Below, piece by piece: positions 34,531 through 47,770 of a stretch of 64,000 nt of DNA; the first letter of the stretch is position 1, and each line of letters opens with the position of its first letter. A program made the translations under genes and the position numbers. This DNA is from Caprimulgus europaeus (Eukaryota; Chordata; Aves; Caprimulgiformes; Caprimulgidae), in assembly GCA_907165065.1 (NCBI GenBank), contig OU015525.1, forward strand, positions 45,428,037 to 45,492,036, in the 5' to 3' direction. Below the pieces are notes generated by a model. That model searched no databases and was not told where the DNA came from. It saw nothing but the letters and a program-made list of their open reading frames with translations.

Positions 34531-37204
34531 CATCATGGATCCCCTGACAAAAATCTCATGATGAGGAAACAGTGTCAATTATCCCATTGTGGGCCCTTAG
34601 AAGCTGCTGCTAAGAGCAGTAGCTTCAGTCATCCTGATGCCTCAGGGACCACCTGATAGACATACCTTTAGATTTGACCCTGTGTATAGACTCAAAGTGC
34701 AAGCTAAATGTGGTGGTGATTTTTACATTTTATCACTGTGTAATTTCAAAATGCTTTTTCAGAGCCTGTGTAAAGCAGCCAAGCATAACATTCCCCTGAG
34801 AAATTTCGCTGTACGATAGGTGATTTTTACCCATATTTGCTACTGGCAATCCAGTTCCCAAAGCAGGTATGATAGTGGGGGTGGAGGTCTCAGAATAGGC
34901 AAATCCCTTATGCCCAGTACACCTCTCACATAGTATCAATAAACCTAAAGTGTAGGTTTGTCTAGCAACAGTGATTCATGTTAGAAACTGGAGCAAGCTT
35001 CTGAGGCTGGGGGTGGTGGAATTGATTGCAAAATTCCCATATCAAAAATTGGTTTTGAAAGTTAAGTGTAAAGCAGTTAAGTGGTAGCAGTGCCAGAGTC
35101 CAGCCTAGCGGGGATCTTTCAGTATCAGCCTGCATCAATGGGTTTTTTACAGTAACTGAAGGGTTCTGAGTGAGTTTATCTTGAATATATGCACTCACCA
35201 CATTGAGCACCCTTCTCAAAGGGGTGGTTGTTCCCTGCTATTAGCAAAATTTCTGACTAAATATTTAGGGATTGCTATAAAAAAAATTCAGCTGGAGAAA
35301 TAAAAAATCAGGTCACTGTGGATGTCCTGAGCAAAATTAGGCAGGATGTCATGTCAAAAGCAGGAATTGCCCCAATAGCACCCTGATCTGGGCTCGCTCT
35401 CTATAATCACCTGATTGACCCAATATTGCAAATAGGTGAGGTTCTGAGTGCTTTTTTATTCTTCCAAAGTTGCTGTTACCTGTTAAATTGCACTGCAGAT
35501 AGCAGCAATTTTCCCTCCTTCTCCCTCATCCTCCAAAAATCTCTAGCGCTTTACAATGCATCGCCACTTATTGCTCATTTTACCACCCGAACACTGGCAT
35601 AGAGCTGCCTGACTAACCTCTGCTGTTAATGCACATCAGCGGTAGTCAGATCACTCATATCTGAATCATTCGTACCTTGTGCAAGCTGAGGCTCATTACG
35701 GTGTTTAACATGCTAGTCCAAGTGTAGCTCTACCTTGCAGTCATTTAGTAAATGAGTGATTGTTTTTGTGTACAGAAAGGGAGGTGGGAGAGGGGAGTTT
35801 CTGTTCCAGTGTTGCTGCCACCTAACTTGAACAGATGAAAAAAAAAGGATACCCAGTATCTAACTCTTTTATTCTCTTACTTTTCCTTTGGAAAAAACTA
35901 AAGTTTTTTTTTTAAAATGTCTTCATTATAACTTGATATAAAGTTAAGAAAAGCTATTATGAGTTGTTCTTTCTTCAGAAAGAGATGGTGCCTGATTATG
36001 GCAAATAGATTTAACTTGATCATGGATAAAACTCATAAAAGGTTATCTTCTGTGTAGTAAGTAACTGACATGAATAGTTCAACCCGTGGATTTTTTTAAC
36101 TATTTTTTTACTGCTATTTCTACCCATTTTAACTTCCAGACCTAATGTGGAGGGAAAGGACATTATTTTTATAAGGAAATTTGTAATCTCATTTCATTAA
36201 AAAAAAAAACCCAGAAAAACCATGAGAAAATCTAAGAATTGATTTTCTCATCTTTGCTTTAAAATACATGTTTTAATGTGTAAGATCATAGCTTTTGTTT
36301 TATTTTTCAGCTCAGGTACACTGTGGTATGTAAAATTAGTTCTATTAACAATAGTGTTTATGCAGAAAGAGCGGTAGCACTGTAGCCATGGCAGTTCAAA
36401 GACACAAAGTTTGCAAGAAAAAGTAAATAACCTCTTTGATTAGAACAGCTGTTATATTCATTTTTTCCATCTGTAATAAAAGACACTGCCTCCCCTATCT
36501 TGACTGTTTTATACAGCTATGTATGTTGGAATGGCTGCAGATGAACGGTACAGAACTGCCCAGAGCTATGCTTTGAAGTAATGTTTATTTACAGTTCTCT
36601 ATATAGTTGGTCTCCATGACTTACCATCAAAACAGTGAAAGTGTTCTCCTTTTCCTTGTGAGCAGTAATTTTCTAGGTCAAGTAACATTTGCATTGAGCA
36701 CTGCTCAGAGACAGACACTCTTCTGGATTCAGATAGTATGGTGTGGCTGGGAAGACCTTCCACAAGTATTGAAACAAAAAATTCTCTGCCTATTTTAAAG
36801 TGGATTTTTCCTTCTTATTTCATACACCTCAGTGAAAGGTGTTCAGGGATAGAGAAGTCCTGGTCAGAGAGGTCCAATGGTATCTTATTTTACATTTAGT
36901 TCTGCATTAAAAAAATCCATGGAGGAGTATTAATTGATATTTTTTGGTCTTTTCAGTGAGGCAAATGTAGCATCATTTTGGGTTATCCAGTGGAATTCAC
37001 TGAAATCCAAGTCAATGTGTCTGCTGGCTTCAGCAGAGACAGGAACTCATTCTTTAAATTTGGTCTGGGGTGTAATTTACAAAAGAGCCTGGACAACTTG
37101 GGAGCTTACTGTTCCAGATGGACAAGGAGAGAGGCATCACGCTTCTCCTTGCACCCCCATGTGCCATGGCACAACCCATGTGCCATTTGGAAACAGTTGC
37201 CGTC
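34531..37204. other. Unannotated AT-rich intergenic DNA
   Basis: No recognisable gene or repeat family. Short A and T runs only. Confidence 0.55.
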
Positions 37205-37325
37205 AATTAGAGGTGAGCTCCTCAAGCAGTACAGGAACAGTGGGGTGCAATGCAATGCTCTGTGCTGCAGGTACTCAGGCTAGATGACAATTAGGGGTCC
37301 TCCAGCCTTAAAATTTTTGAATCCA
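37205..37325 (+). mobile_element. Possible degraded CR1 3' tail
   Basis: CAGGCTAGATGACAATTAGG, then GGTCCTCCAGCCTTAAAATT resembles the CR1 terminal block (TGGACTAGATGACCT..GGTCCCTTCCAACC). The tail repeat is eroded. It could be chance similarity. Confidence 0.4.
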
Positions 37326-37559
37326 TCTGCCAGACAGAATGTCCCACCTGAACAGCAAGAGTGTAGCTTATGCTATAGTCCTTCACTGTACATTTCCCAA
37401 GCAAATGTAAATAAAGGGAAAAATGTTTGAATCATACTACTAGTTACAGTAGGAGAATATAGGACATAGGCAGCCATGCATTAGTTACTTGGTGCAAGTT
37501 TATAGATCATAAAGCTGGATAGACCATTTGCGATGTTTTGGGTTTTTTTCCTGTATCAC

Positions 37560-38060
37560 ACTTGTTACAGGACTTTCTTGAATTAACTCCTGTAGAAACT
37601 AGAGTATTTCTCTGAGAAAATCAATCAATTTCAACTTCAAAATGTCTAGTGATGGAGAATCTATTACAATCCTCAGTAAATTGTTCTAATAATTAATTAC
37701 CTTCCATATTAAAATGTGTCTAGTTTCAAATTTCACTGGTTCTTGTCAGACTTTTTTCCACCTGACTGAAATGCCATATATTATCAAATTTCTACTCTTC
37801 TATTCTATTTCTACAGGGAGATGGGAAGTTTATAAATGATAACCAACTCTCCCCTTAACCTTGTCTTTGTTAAGCTAAATAGATTGTTCTGCTTAAGTCT
37901 CTCACAGAAAGATATCCCTTCCCCTCTTGTAGCCCTTCTCTGAACCCTTCTCTGTTGCCTGATGGTGGACCTAAAAGTGAACACTGCTTCAGTCACCACT
38001 GCACCTCTGCTGATACAGAGGCAACACAGCTTTACTCTGAGATATCCTGCAGCAGATGAG
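37560..38060 (-). mobile_element. Ancient CR1-like LINE remnant, minus orientation
   Basis: Diverged blocks match the same reverse-oriented CR1 region: TCTAGTGATGGAGAATCTAT, TAATTAATTACCTTCCATAT, TAAGCTAAATAGATTG and AGCCCTTCTCTGAACCCTTC. There is no coding potential left. A younger CR1 sits about 100 bases to the right in the opposite orientation. Confidence 0.72.
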
Positions 38061-38167
38061 ACACTGACCCTTTGACTCACATCCCTGGATGAAAATTTGC
38101 ATTTAGCAGATTATACACCATTACTTTTGATTTATTTATGTTTTTCTTAGAGACCCTTTATACTTAT

Positions 38168-38463
38168 TTAGCAGGGCCTGTAGTGATAGGACAAGGGGTA
38201 ATGGTTTTAAACTAAAAGGGGGTAGATTTAGACTAGATACAAGGAAGGAATGTTTTACAATGAGGGTGGTGAAATGCTGGCACAGGTTGCCCAAAGAGGA
38301 AGTAGAAGGCCCATCTCTGGAAACATTCAAGGTGAGGTTGAGTGAGGCCCTAAGCAACCTGATCTAGTTGAAGATGTCCCTGCTCACTGCAGGGGGGTTG
38401 GACTATGTGACCTTTAAAGACACCTTCCAACCCAAACCATTTTAAGATTCTAGGATTCTATGA
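38168..38463 (+). mobile_element. CR1 LINE 3' end fragment
   Basis: A 5'-truncated CR1 with the ORF2 end, followed by the block CAACCTGATCTAGTTGAAGA, the TGGACTATGTGACC core and tail units ATTCTAGGATTCTATGAT. It lies directly beside an older, oppositely oriented CR1 remnant (37560-38060). Confidence 0.9.
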
Positions 38464-41400
38464 TATGGACAAGACCCCAATACTATAAATGCATATACCA
38501 AGCCCTGAAATAAGCCCGGAGATCCTAAGCACAGTTATGCTCAGTTTAAAATGGGGATGATCTGGCAGGAGTTGTGTGCAACAGAGAAATGGATTTCTCT
38601 GAAGAAGTGGCGTACATCAGCTACTTCTGTAGATATACTAAACTGTGCCTCAGACATGGAGAACAAAATGCAGAAGCCACCTTAACAGACTACTTTTCAT
38701 GGGTACTCCAAGATCTGTGACTATCACTTGATTTCCTAGAGAGAATTTAAGATATTGGGATTCTTCTACAACACTCCACATAGTCTTTTTGGATGCATCT
38801 CTTTTCCTGTTTGGGAATGGTACCCACCACGGTCAGGACACCCAGCAACACCAGAGAGTTACAGATAGGGTGCCATCTGGAGAGTTCTTTTACCTTTAGT
38901 TATCCTTCAGGATATATTTCATTCCTGCTCTTTAAAATGGGCCGATAAGAGAACTTCTCATGTTGTGTCTGTGCTTTGGGATGGTTTTGAGAACGGAAGT
39001 GATACAGTTTGCCTTCAATACGCCATGATTATTTCCTGCAGTATGTTTGCAAACGTGCTGTCTGTTTTCTAGTGATACTGCATTTACAGATGGATTTATT
39101 GTATTTTAATTAATTCTCAGAGGCCTGTAGCAAGTGATGAGCTAAGCAATCACCTCTTTCATGAATCCAGATGTGTAAATAAAAAAGACAAAAAAACCCA
39201 CAGTGAACAACTGGGCCAGCCAGCATGAGCATTAGCCCGTATGATGGACAAGTCTTGGTCTAGCCTATGTTATTTTTCTGTTTCCTCTGATTAATTAGCA
39301 AAATGAATGTGCAAAATAGAAAGTCACTAACATGCCAACAAGTAGCTTTCTGCCCATGCTAAGCACAACAGAGTGGTTGCTTACAGAGCAGGGATTCATG
39401 GAAGTTTGGAGGCAAAGACCAAAATGGCCTTCTCCTTCCCATCAGAGACTGGGAAGCACCATGGCAGTCCTTAGTCTTACAGAGACAGCATATAACTTAA
39501 AAAAACCCCCCAAAAAACCCCACCACAACAGAAACATTTGAATAGCTTCCTAAGCTACCCTGCCTATGGCCGTGCACACCTCTACCTCCCTGGTCTCTGG
39601 CAGTACTAAGAGCAGTGAAGGTAAGGTGCTGCCTCACAAGTTGAGTGCATTACACGATGAGTACAATGCCCCTACTGAGTCATCATTTCTCTAACATGTA
39701 GTATCTGTATAATAAGTTGGACACAATTTCAATACTGCATATGGCTTTTTCACACATGAACACATTTTTTATCACATATTTGTTTGAATGGGGATATCAA
39801 TTGCAGAAAACAAAGTATATCTCTTCAAAAAATGGCCACGGAAAGTTCAAGGAACTCCAGTTTTACTTTCTTTCATAAGAACCATTATGCAGAGTTCAAT
39901 CAGAAATGTAGGAAAATATATAGAGCTTAACATTGCAAAGTTCAGTGTGTGTTAAACAGAGTGAGGACTTTGCTAAGGCAGCATTGTTCTCTGCAGGCTA
40001 GTGATCATAAATACAAATATTCATGCAGTCCTTCACATTTCAGGCGTACTGCTGTAACTATCGAGGTTCTTCACTAAGCATTTTTTTCTGTTTCAGAGCC
40101 TTGAAGCATTATCCAGTGGGGTCAGTTTATTCCAGCTGGCTTTTTCCTTTTGGGAAGAGGGAAATCAAAATTTATATAAGAGAACATGCTGGTTCAGGTG
40201 AATCATTCAGTCTTTAGCAGCAATGGACAAGCTTCGGAGGTATCATGGAGACTTGTAAACATCCAGAAGATAAGGCACCAGGATGATTTTTGTCAAAGTC
40301 ACTTTTGCATTGCTTTGTATACTAGGGTGGCCATTAAATGGGTGAGGACAGCAGGTGGAGAAATGCCACTGCTTAAAAGGAGTCCTTCCTGAAACAAAAC
40401 AGGCATTTTTGCTGCCTCGTGCTCCATCTCTCTCTCTCCTTCCATATCCCAGCTCAGAATGTGGGATGCCTGGGCATAGCGGTCGCAGTGATGTCTGCTC
40501 CATCTACACTGTTATAAGACTCTGATTGTGGATTTTGTTCTGAATAAAATGAATATGGGATTAAGGAAACACACAGGCACACTGAGGTCTAAATAAACCT
40601 GCTTCTAACAGCAAATAACCCACAGGGTCTTGGTATAGACAAATGCTGTGATTCTGGCAGATCTCTAGAGACAGAGCACAGAGGGGCAGTCCTGGCCTTA
40701 TACCTCGTTGAATTCCTAAGTGCTGCCATCTTTCACACTTAGTGCCTCCTTGCTGCACTGCTTGCGGTAGGGCACAGCTGGTTAGAAATCAGAGCGCCAC
40801 GACTATTTCTGTGCTGTTGCAAATTACTGTGTATTTCTGTCTCTTGCTGCAGGTTTCCAGAAGACATAAAGGGTTGGGAGAGCCCTGGAGTGTGGGGGAA
40901 ATATGGAATAGGTGTTTTGCAGACCATCCTTGACTAAATCTTACAAGGTACTTGCAGTAGGTTGGACCTCTGGGGAGGACCTTTCCAGGCCTGTATTCCT
41001 AAGCTGGGAAATGTGCAGGACACAATGACAACTATCTCCAGGTTCCTATCCTGGGCATTTTCTACATATAATGAATCAAAATTCTCTGGCTGATTAATTT
41101 GTGGCAGGGTCCCACTGCCCTACAGGTGGCAGGGACCATCCTTGGTCAGGGCTTCTCTGCTCACTCCTGATAAAGGTTGGTATGAGGTAAGTAAGTGCAC
41201 TGCAGGAGAGGAAATCTTCAGTGGATCTGGGCTCAGAAAAAAAATGAAAAATCTGAGGAAAGACACTGGATATAAATTAATTTAAAAAGTAGAAGCAGAG
41301 AGCTGATGCATGGGATACAATGATCTTCATGCGCTTTCTGGGTACTAAGTTGTTTTAATCCTCTACTTAAATGGGCAGAGGGAAACTCAATCTCAGCACT

Positions 41401-41517
41401 CAAGTCTGTAAAAGAGCACAGTGCAGTTATGTTCTTGAAGACTTTGTCCTGGAAATGCAACAAAAAGAGATGAATTATTGAAAAGAGCAATATAATTCCT
41501 CAGGGCTTCAGGGAGTA
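38464..41517. other. Unannotated intergenic DNA
   Basis: Nothing beyond a doubtful CR1 tail near 40940 and A/C-rich simple sequence at about 39500-39530. Confidence 0.55.
40940..41005 (+). mobile_element. Possible degraded CR1 3' tail
   Basis: GTAGGTTGGACCTCTGGGGA, then GGACCTTTCCAGGCCTGTAT is similar in order to a CR1 terminus. It is short and diverged. Confidence 0.35.
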
Positions 41518-41603
41518 TACACACACACATGTACATATATACATATATATATATATATAAACACTCACACACATTTATTTTTATACATATATATATATAT
41601 ACA
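41518..41603. repeat. AC/AT compound microsatellite
   Basis: ACACACACAC followed by alternating TA runs, interrupted and repeated twice, directly before the CR1 at 41604. Confidence 0.9.
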
Positions 41604-41930
41604 TGAAAGGAGGTTGTAGTGAGATGGGTATTAGTCTCTCTCAAGTAACTAGTGATAGGATGAGAGAAAATGGCCTCAAGTTGCACCATGAGAGGTTTAG
41701 ATTGGATATTAGGAAAAATTTCTTTACTGAAAAAGTGATGAAGCACTGGAACAAGCTGCCCAGGGAAGTGGTGGAATCACCATCCATGGAGATTATAAAA
41801 AAATGTGTAGATGTGGCACTTCAGCACATGGTTTAGTGGGCATGGTGGTGTTGGGTTGATGGTTGGACTTGATGATCTTGGAGGTCTTTTCCAACCTTAA
41901 TGATTTTATGATTCTATGATTCTATGACCC
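41604..41930 (+). mobile_element. CR1 LINE 3' end fragment inserted at an AC/AT microsatellite
   Basis: The frame at 41603-41836 reads CR1 ORF2 C-terminal residues ([28 protein letters not shown]). The 3' UTR has GGTTGGACTTGATGATCTTG, and the tail has three ATTCTATGA-type units. It resembles the subfamily of the 3960-5098 copy. The 5' junction is at the end of an (AC)n/(AT)n tract. Confidence 0.9.
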
Positions 41931-42730
41931 AATCAAGCAGAGCACACAGGTAGTACCAGACCAACAAACAAACCAACCCAAACAACTAGGAGAACCCTCC
42001 AAACCAAACTTTCTTGGGTCTGAACCAATTTTACTTGCCATAAATTAATGGATATCTGCACTCCACTTCTATTTATAAATCCCCAGTTGTTCAGATAATT
42101 TTTTATTTAATCAATTCATTTTTTGTGATTACTTTTAAAAATTAATGATCTTTCTTCTGTTACTGTTTAGAATGTGGTTATACTGAATAAAATTTATTCA
42201 GTAGTTTAACAGGAACAGAGAGACCAGTGTAAGGAGTGTGCAACAGATAAGCTGCATTTGGTGAGTGGGGAAAACTCATGAGGGCAGATACTATTTGTAC
42301 TGTTCTGCTGCTTAAAGTTGATGCTAATGGCACTGACTTGGTGTTTTGATGGTAACTTTATTCAGGACATTAAAATGGTGCCTAAATGTTACCAAGTCAG
42401 AAGCTACCAGTAATGAGAGTTTCTGAAAGGGCACTTTTTAAATGACCATCCTGGCACCTTACACTTATAACTGCAAAATGTGCATGGTGTTTTCGTTCAA
42501 AGAGGAAAGCTACCTTCTATTAAAACTACATTGGCACAAATTTGGGAACAACTTTGAATAAATTTCATCTGTGAAGCAAGATCAATTAGATTAAGGAGCT
42601 GAAACCCATAAAACACTGAAGGAAGTAATATTTGTAATGAGAGACAATACTCTTTTCTTCTGTTTTGGTCTTTATCTAGCAATCTCTAATGTTGTAAAGT
42701 GGCAGGAGGACCCCACCCTGCTGATGCATG

Positions 42731-42781
42731 AGTAAAATTTGGATTTTACTTTTAGATTAGATGCAAAAGTAAAATTTGGAT
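42731..42781. repeat. 14-bp direct repeat
   Basis: AGTAAAATTTGGAT occurs at 42731-42744 and again at 42768-42781. The first copy also forms a small palindrome with the following bases (GTAAAAT..ATTTTAC). Confidence 0.85.
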
Positions 42782-45672
42782 GATATTTTATACCAAGGAG
42801 GGATTAATGTTGTATTTTGCCAAATATTTCAGACTGAGTAATTATCTTCTTTTTCTTCCTCCACAGTTTCCTCCTGTTGCAAGGAGTAGAGTGCCAGCTA
42901 GTCAACCACATTCCGCTCCACGATTGGCTTTGTCTAGTCATGCCTGACACGATGGCTGTAGAGCTGTATCTGGACCTTTCTGCCAAAATTTCCAGTTATC
43001 ACATCTTCCTCCATGGCAGTAAAGTTGAGAATGCTAACAGAGATAGGCTGTTAACATTTTCAGCACTATCTTATTAGTTCTGGCTTGGTTTAGGCAACAC
43101 ACTGGGTGAAATTCCAGTAGTCGGTTAATTGTAGTGTTGCTCTAGCTGAGAAAGATGCATTACCTGTAGAAAGGATAAAAAATCCTACACACACAAAAAA
43201 ATCCTTTGTGCACATCTCCTCCTTTAGGATAAAAACAAGCAAAGTTAAATGTAAGGCATCATTATAACACTAAAAAACATTCGATGCCCATATACAAACC
43301 TGAACACATTTGAAACATTCTTTTTTTTTTTTTTCCACTGTATGTCACATATTTACTCCCTTTTCCTTTCTTTATTACTAAGGAAATGAGGACATTTGCA
43401 TGAAAACAAGAGCTTAGATTCTTAAAAGTTTGCCTATTCCTGCTTATATTTTCCTGCTCTGAGGGATCAGAGCCTTCTGTAGAGGGTACCATAATTGCTT
43501 CCAACTCAACGAGATGTAATGAATAAGAAGCAGGAACGTTGAAACAAAGATCCTGTTTTCATGCAAATATTCTCATTAATAAAGCATAGAGTAAAAGAAA
43601 TATGTGAAGTTATGTTTTGCAGAGCTGCTACTTAAAGCAAAGCAGTTTTGTAGAATGAAGCCGAGACTGAATTTCTCTAACTGCAGTAAGGGAAAGTGAG
43701 TTTCAGTATTTTCCATAAGAGATTCCGAATGTCTCCAAACAAGATCGTTAAAAGGCAAAGATGGAATATATCCCAATACTATTCTCATCAGTGTCATTTA
43801 CATCACTCGCTGTGAAAAGATCCTAAGCAGAATTATGGCACCATTCTCCTGTTTCTTTATAAACCCAGGAACATACAGCCTCTTTCTGACAAAGTTTTAG
43901 CAATCTAGTATGTTCTTCTGATCCATCTCTGAGTTACTGCCTGGTCTAACCCCTCTAAATTTTCTAAACCCAGCAGTAGCTGACCAAAATCTACTGAAAA
44001 AAAAGGAGAAGAATATTGGAATTGGAAACAATCGAAAATTGTAAGAAACATTTATATTCAACAATACTGAACAGTTTAGGCTTTGCTTCACTATAGATAG
44101 ATCACAGACCAGGAGGTGTTCATTTGCTTGCCATTTTTATACATTAGTAGCATCCACCTCTACTTTCTGATCCTCTAAGCAGTAAACACCTGGAGTTATT
44201 ATTGAGAACAACTTTCTAGAGCAGTCCTTTGCCAGGAATATCAGCAAGTGCAATGGTGACTATTTTCTCATTGCGGAAGCTGTGTCACAGCAGAGTCCTG
44301 TGTCCCTGAATGTAATGAGGTGAATGATTATCCATCCGCTCAGGGGATTTTGTCACACACCTGAGACCAAAGGAAGGCAGCACAGACCAGCCCATGAGCT
44401 GTGTGAACACTGACTTCTGCCTCCACAAGCGTTATGCTGGCAGTGCTCACCTCGGCTGCCATCGCTGGGCTGTACAGGCGGTGACAATAGACTTCCACTG
44501 AAATTCTCTCCAGAAAAGAGGAAAAGTGTTAGCAGACATGCAGTTTAATGTAAACCATTTGGAGTTGTGGTTTCTGTATTCCACAATGCATCTTCTCTCA
44601 GCTCAGCAAGGAAGATTTTCAGTCTGCACAGAAAGTGGACTTTCCATTGTAGCTCATGCACCCAGCAAGTTAGAAGTGTCAATTTTTCTAACTATGTAGG
44701 CGAACAAAAAAAGCAAGAGACAGAAAATTCTTACCCCCAAAGGCTACCCTCAACCATCCAGTAACTCCATATCAAGCTCTATGTTGAAATATTATGGTGC
44801 ACATTTTCTAAATGCTCGTCTTTGGCAGAAGTTAAGATGATAGATTTCATCCAAAAGCTTTCGCTTTTTTTCAACAAGTTTTTAAAACTATTTGAAGTGT
44901 CTTCTCAGCATCTTCTGTGGACACAGTGCTACGTCACTGCAACACTGTAATTTAATCTGGAAACATTGGTAACTTTAATGAGAGACATCAGGCCCCATTC
45001 TCCCTAAGTCTTCACTTTCTATTGCCAGTGGACTTGCTAGAGCTGATAATTCCAAAAATACAATATTTAGAACTTATTCATGATTTATTTTAAACCTCTT
45101 TCACAGCCTGATGCACATGAGGCAATTTAAATTGCCAAAACTCTGTTTTGCAACTAACACTTCATTACACTGTATGGAAAAGTTCACACATCTGTTGGTG
45201 CTGTATTGTTTCGGGCTGGCTGCAAAGCAGACAATCCAGCAAGGCACAGATTTGCCATAGGAAGGCTGTCTCCAAACCAGAGCACAGAAACTTTCATTTT
45301 CTGAAAAAAGCAAGTGAGTTCTGCAGAAGGCAGAAGAGCCTCAGCCCATGGCATCGAAGGACCAACACAGCCCCTCTCCCCAGGGATTCTAGGGGAATTT
45401 TCTTGAAGCTCAGCTGAGTAATGGGGTATCACTAGAAGTCTTGCCAGAAGGAGGGTCTGTGCAAGCCCTTTTTTATTGCAAGGAGATTCCCATCTGTGTT
45501 ATTAAACCCTGTTCATTCTGATACCAAAAAAACAGAATGCTGAACCTAAACTCATGTAATTTTCCTTATTTAAATATAATCTTATAATGCTAATTTCAGA
45601 CGATTTAAAAATCGTATATTAAAAATCTGCATTCTAAACTCACCATATAAATTCTGCTGAAATTACTATAGA

Positions 45673-45699
45673 CATATATATATATATATATATATATAT
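45673..45699. repeat. (AT)n microsatellite
   Basis: About 13 TA units in AT-rich intergenic DNA. Confidence 0.95.
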
Positions 45700-46349
45700 G
45701 GACATGTGTAACGAGTATAGGTTATGCAAATATATTCTACAATGTAAATGTATATAAAAGTGAAGCAATGTACTATGCAATTGACCTTATTTAAATCACC
45801 AATTCTTTATGGTATGCATCATTTCTGTGTCCTGTGCTGATCCACTGCCTGGCATGGTGGGCTTCCAGGATGCTCCCAAGACTTCTGCCCAGGTAATTAA
45901 CGGAAGCAGTAAAAAACCAACCATACCTTTTACTGATACAAATCGAAAAACCTAACTGTAAAACCAAGAAACAAATCCAGCTGAGTTAAATATTATGCTA
46001 GTTTCTACTCTCCATCCCCACTCTACACCACAGTTAGTTTTCATCTGCTTTTGTTTGTTCTCTCTCCTGTCATTAAACAGTTTGAAAAAATAATGAGTAT
46101 TTCTGGGGGTTTTTAAAGGAATTTGCCTCTGCTGAGAAGGTATATGGCTCTTTACATGATCCAAAGCGCTACTCCTGGATATGGATTTTCTGATAGACTG
46201 AAGTGCTCCCGCTTTTCATCGGTACTGGAACTGCCTGGATCACCACTCCTGTCCCTGTCACATCTTCCTTCCCTCCCCCACCCCGCCACCCCCGACCTTG
46301 CTTTGTGAGCTGGAAGTGTGATATGGAAGTTACCGAGACCCTCCGCAGG

Positions 46350-46405
46350 AGATTGGTTAGAGAACAATTATCGGACAGAATTGTTTAGCAGTGCAGCCCA
46401 ATCTA
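46350..46405. promoter_or_regulatory. Promoter-proximal block with CCAAT boxes and facing SOX-like sites
   Basis: An inverted CCAAT (GATTGG near 46351) is followed by AACAAT (46363-46368) and ATTGTT (46380-46385). These are SOX-type cores facing each other with an 11-base gap. A second CCAAT lies near 46399. It is located just upstream of the main CpG island. The motifs are short, so chance occurrence is possible. Confidence 0.35.
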
Positions 46406-47718
46406 TGTTATGACCCTTTTCCTAAATGTAGATATAATGGCACACCAAAGTCACATCTCGTGAAGCCCGCTGGGCGAGGCTCCCCTCGCTCCCTTCGGCA
46501 CAGCAGTTCCTTTGTCACCGCCTCTCCTTCGGACCCTCCGAGGGACGGGAGTCCCGCGCTCCTTCAGCACTGACACGGGGCTGCCAAGATAATTTACGGG
46601 CCCTGCGGCCAACAAAAAGTCTCCGGCCTCCCTGGGTTATCTCCGAGTCCTACTTTTCTCCGCCCATTGTGCCAGCTTGTCCTCTCAGATTTTACAGATG
46701 CCAGGGAAGGTTTTGGCAACACAGAGACCTTCAGCGCGCTGCTTTCAAACCCCGGCCTCCTCCCGGCCTCGCTTGTGCCTGCGGCGGCGTTTCTGGAGAC
46801 AGAAAGCAGAAAAGCAGAGAGCAAACGCGGGGCCGGGGAGGGCGAGAGGAGCGGAGCAGCGCGGTGCTGCCAGCCAGGCTCGGCCGGGAGGTGGAGGCCG
46901 GGCTGAGGCGCCCACGCGTGGGGCTGGACCAGCGTGATCTGGCTGGGGCACAGGAGGGAGGGCTCCGCCCGGCTCTCCGAGCATCTTCCCGTTCTGCACC
47001 AGAAAGCCAGGCTCGGTCAAAGCTGCTTTGCTGGCACCGCAGCCCAGGGCGGCCTTTCCCGCAGGGCGCGAGGTGCTGGAGGCGGAGGGTGCTCGCCACT
47101 GCTCGAGCGCGGGCAGCAGGAATCTGCAGCTGCCGTTGCACCGGGCTCTTCCAGGCCCCGAGCGGCTGGAAACCCGGGCACAGGCCGGGCTTCTGCAAAG
47201 GGCACCGAGCTACAGCCGGAACCCCACAGCCCCCGGTCATCCCAAGCACGGCAGGGGACAACTGGGCACGTGCCTGAGCCCCCCTCCCCGTCCAACCGCA
47301 CGGCACGAGCTGCACCGGGACGCGCTGCCCGCCGCAGCCCGCGGGGCCCCCACGCACGGCTGCGCCCGCCGGAGCCGTGTGGCGCGGAGGGTCCCGGAGG
47401 CGACGGGAGATGCGAGGAGAGCTGGAAGGTGTCCCGGGGGATGCGGCTCCTCCGCTCTTCCGGGCGGGGGCCGGGCCGCGGGGGGAGGCGGCATCGCTCT
47501 CCGTTTCGAGGGGAAAGCTCGGCCCGGCGGCGGCCACGTGTCCCCGCCGCCCCCCCCACCGGGCCCGCCGCAGCCCCGCCGGCCGGTGCGGCGCAAAGCG
47601 CGCGGTGCTGCCGCTCCTCCCCCGCTCCGCCGGCGGCTGCGGCACCGGGGCGGTGGGGAAGCGTCCGCCGGAGCGCGGAGGCCGCCAGCCCCCCGCCGCG
47701 GCCCTGCGCGCGTTTCTT

Positions 47719-47770
47719 GCTCCAATAAGCAGTAATTAGGTCCTAAGCTAATGATGTGTCAGCTGATCCG
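47719..47770. promoter_or_regulatory. AT-rich island with homeodomain and E-box motifs inside CpG island
   Basis: About 50 bases of balanced composition interrupt very GC-rich sequence. They include a CCAAT (47722-47726), AGTAATTAGG with a homeodomain core, and TGTCAGCTGATC holding the E-box CAGCTG within the palindrome TCAGCTGA. The contrast with the flanks suggests constraint, but function is inferred only. Confidence 0.4.

Larger units (their letters stand above)
41931..46349. other. Unannotated intergenic DNA upstream of the NOL4 promoter
   Basis: Holds the direct repeat at 42731, a T run at 43320-43336 and the (AT)n at 45673. Base composition rises in GC from about 46.2 kb towards the CpG island. 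Confidence 0.55.

Noticed and set aside
41105..41130. Second CTCF-like motif (ACAGGTGGCAGGG)
   Set aside because: Several core mismatches on the 5' side; weaker than the 32075 motif.
46558..46582. REST/RE1-like site (TTCAGCACTG...)
   Set aside because: Only the left half matches; the right half GGACAGC is absent at the required spacing.
46731..47735. Long open frames on both strands in the CpG island (up to 304 codons on -, 264 on +)
   Set aside because: Stop codons are rare in very GC-rich DNA; the translations are Pro/Arg/Gly/Ala-rich with no domain, and several frames are open at once.
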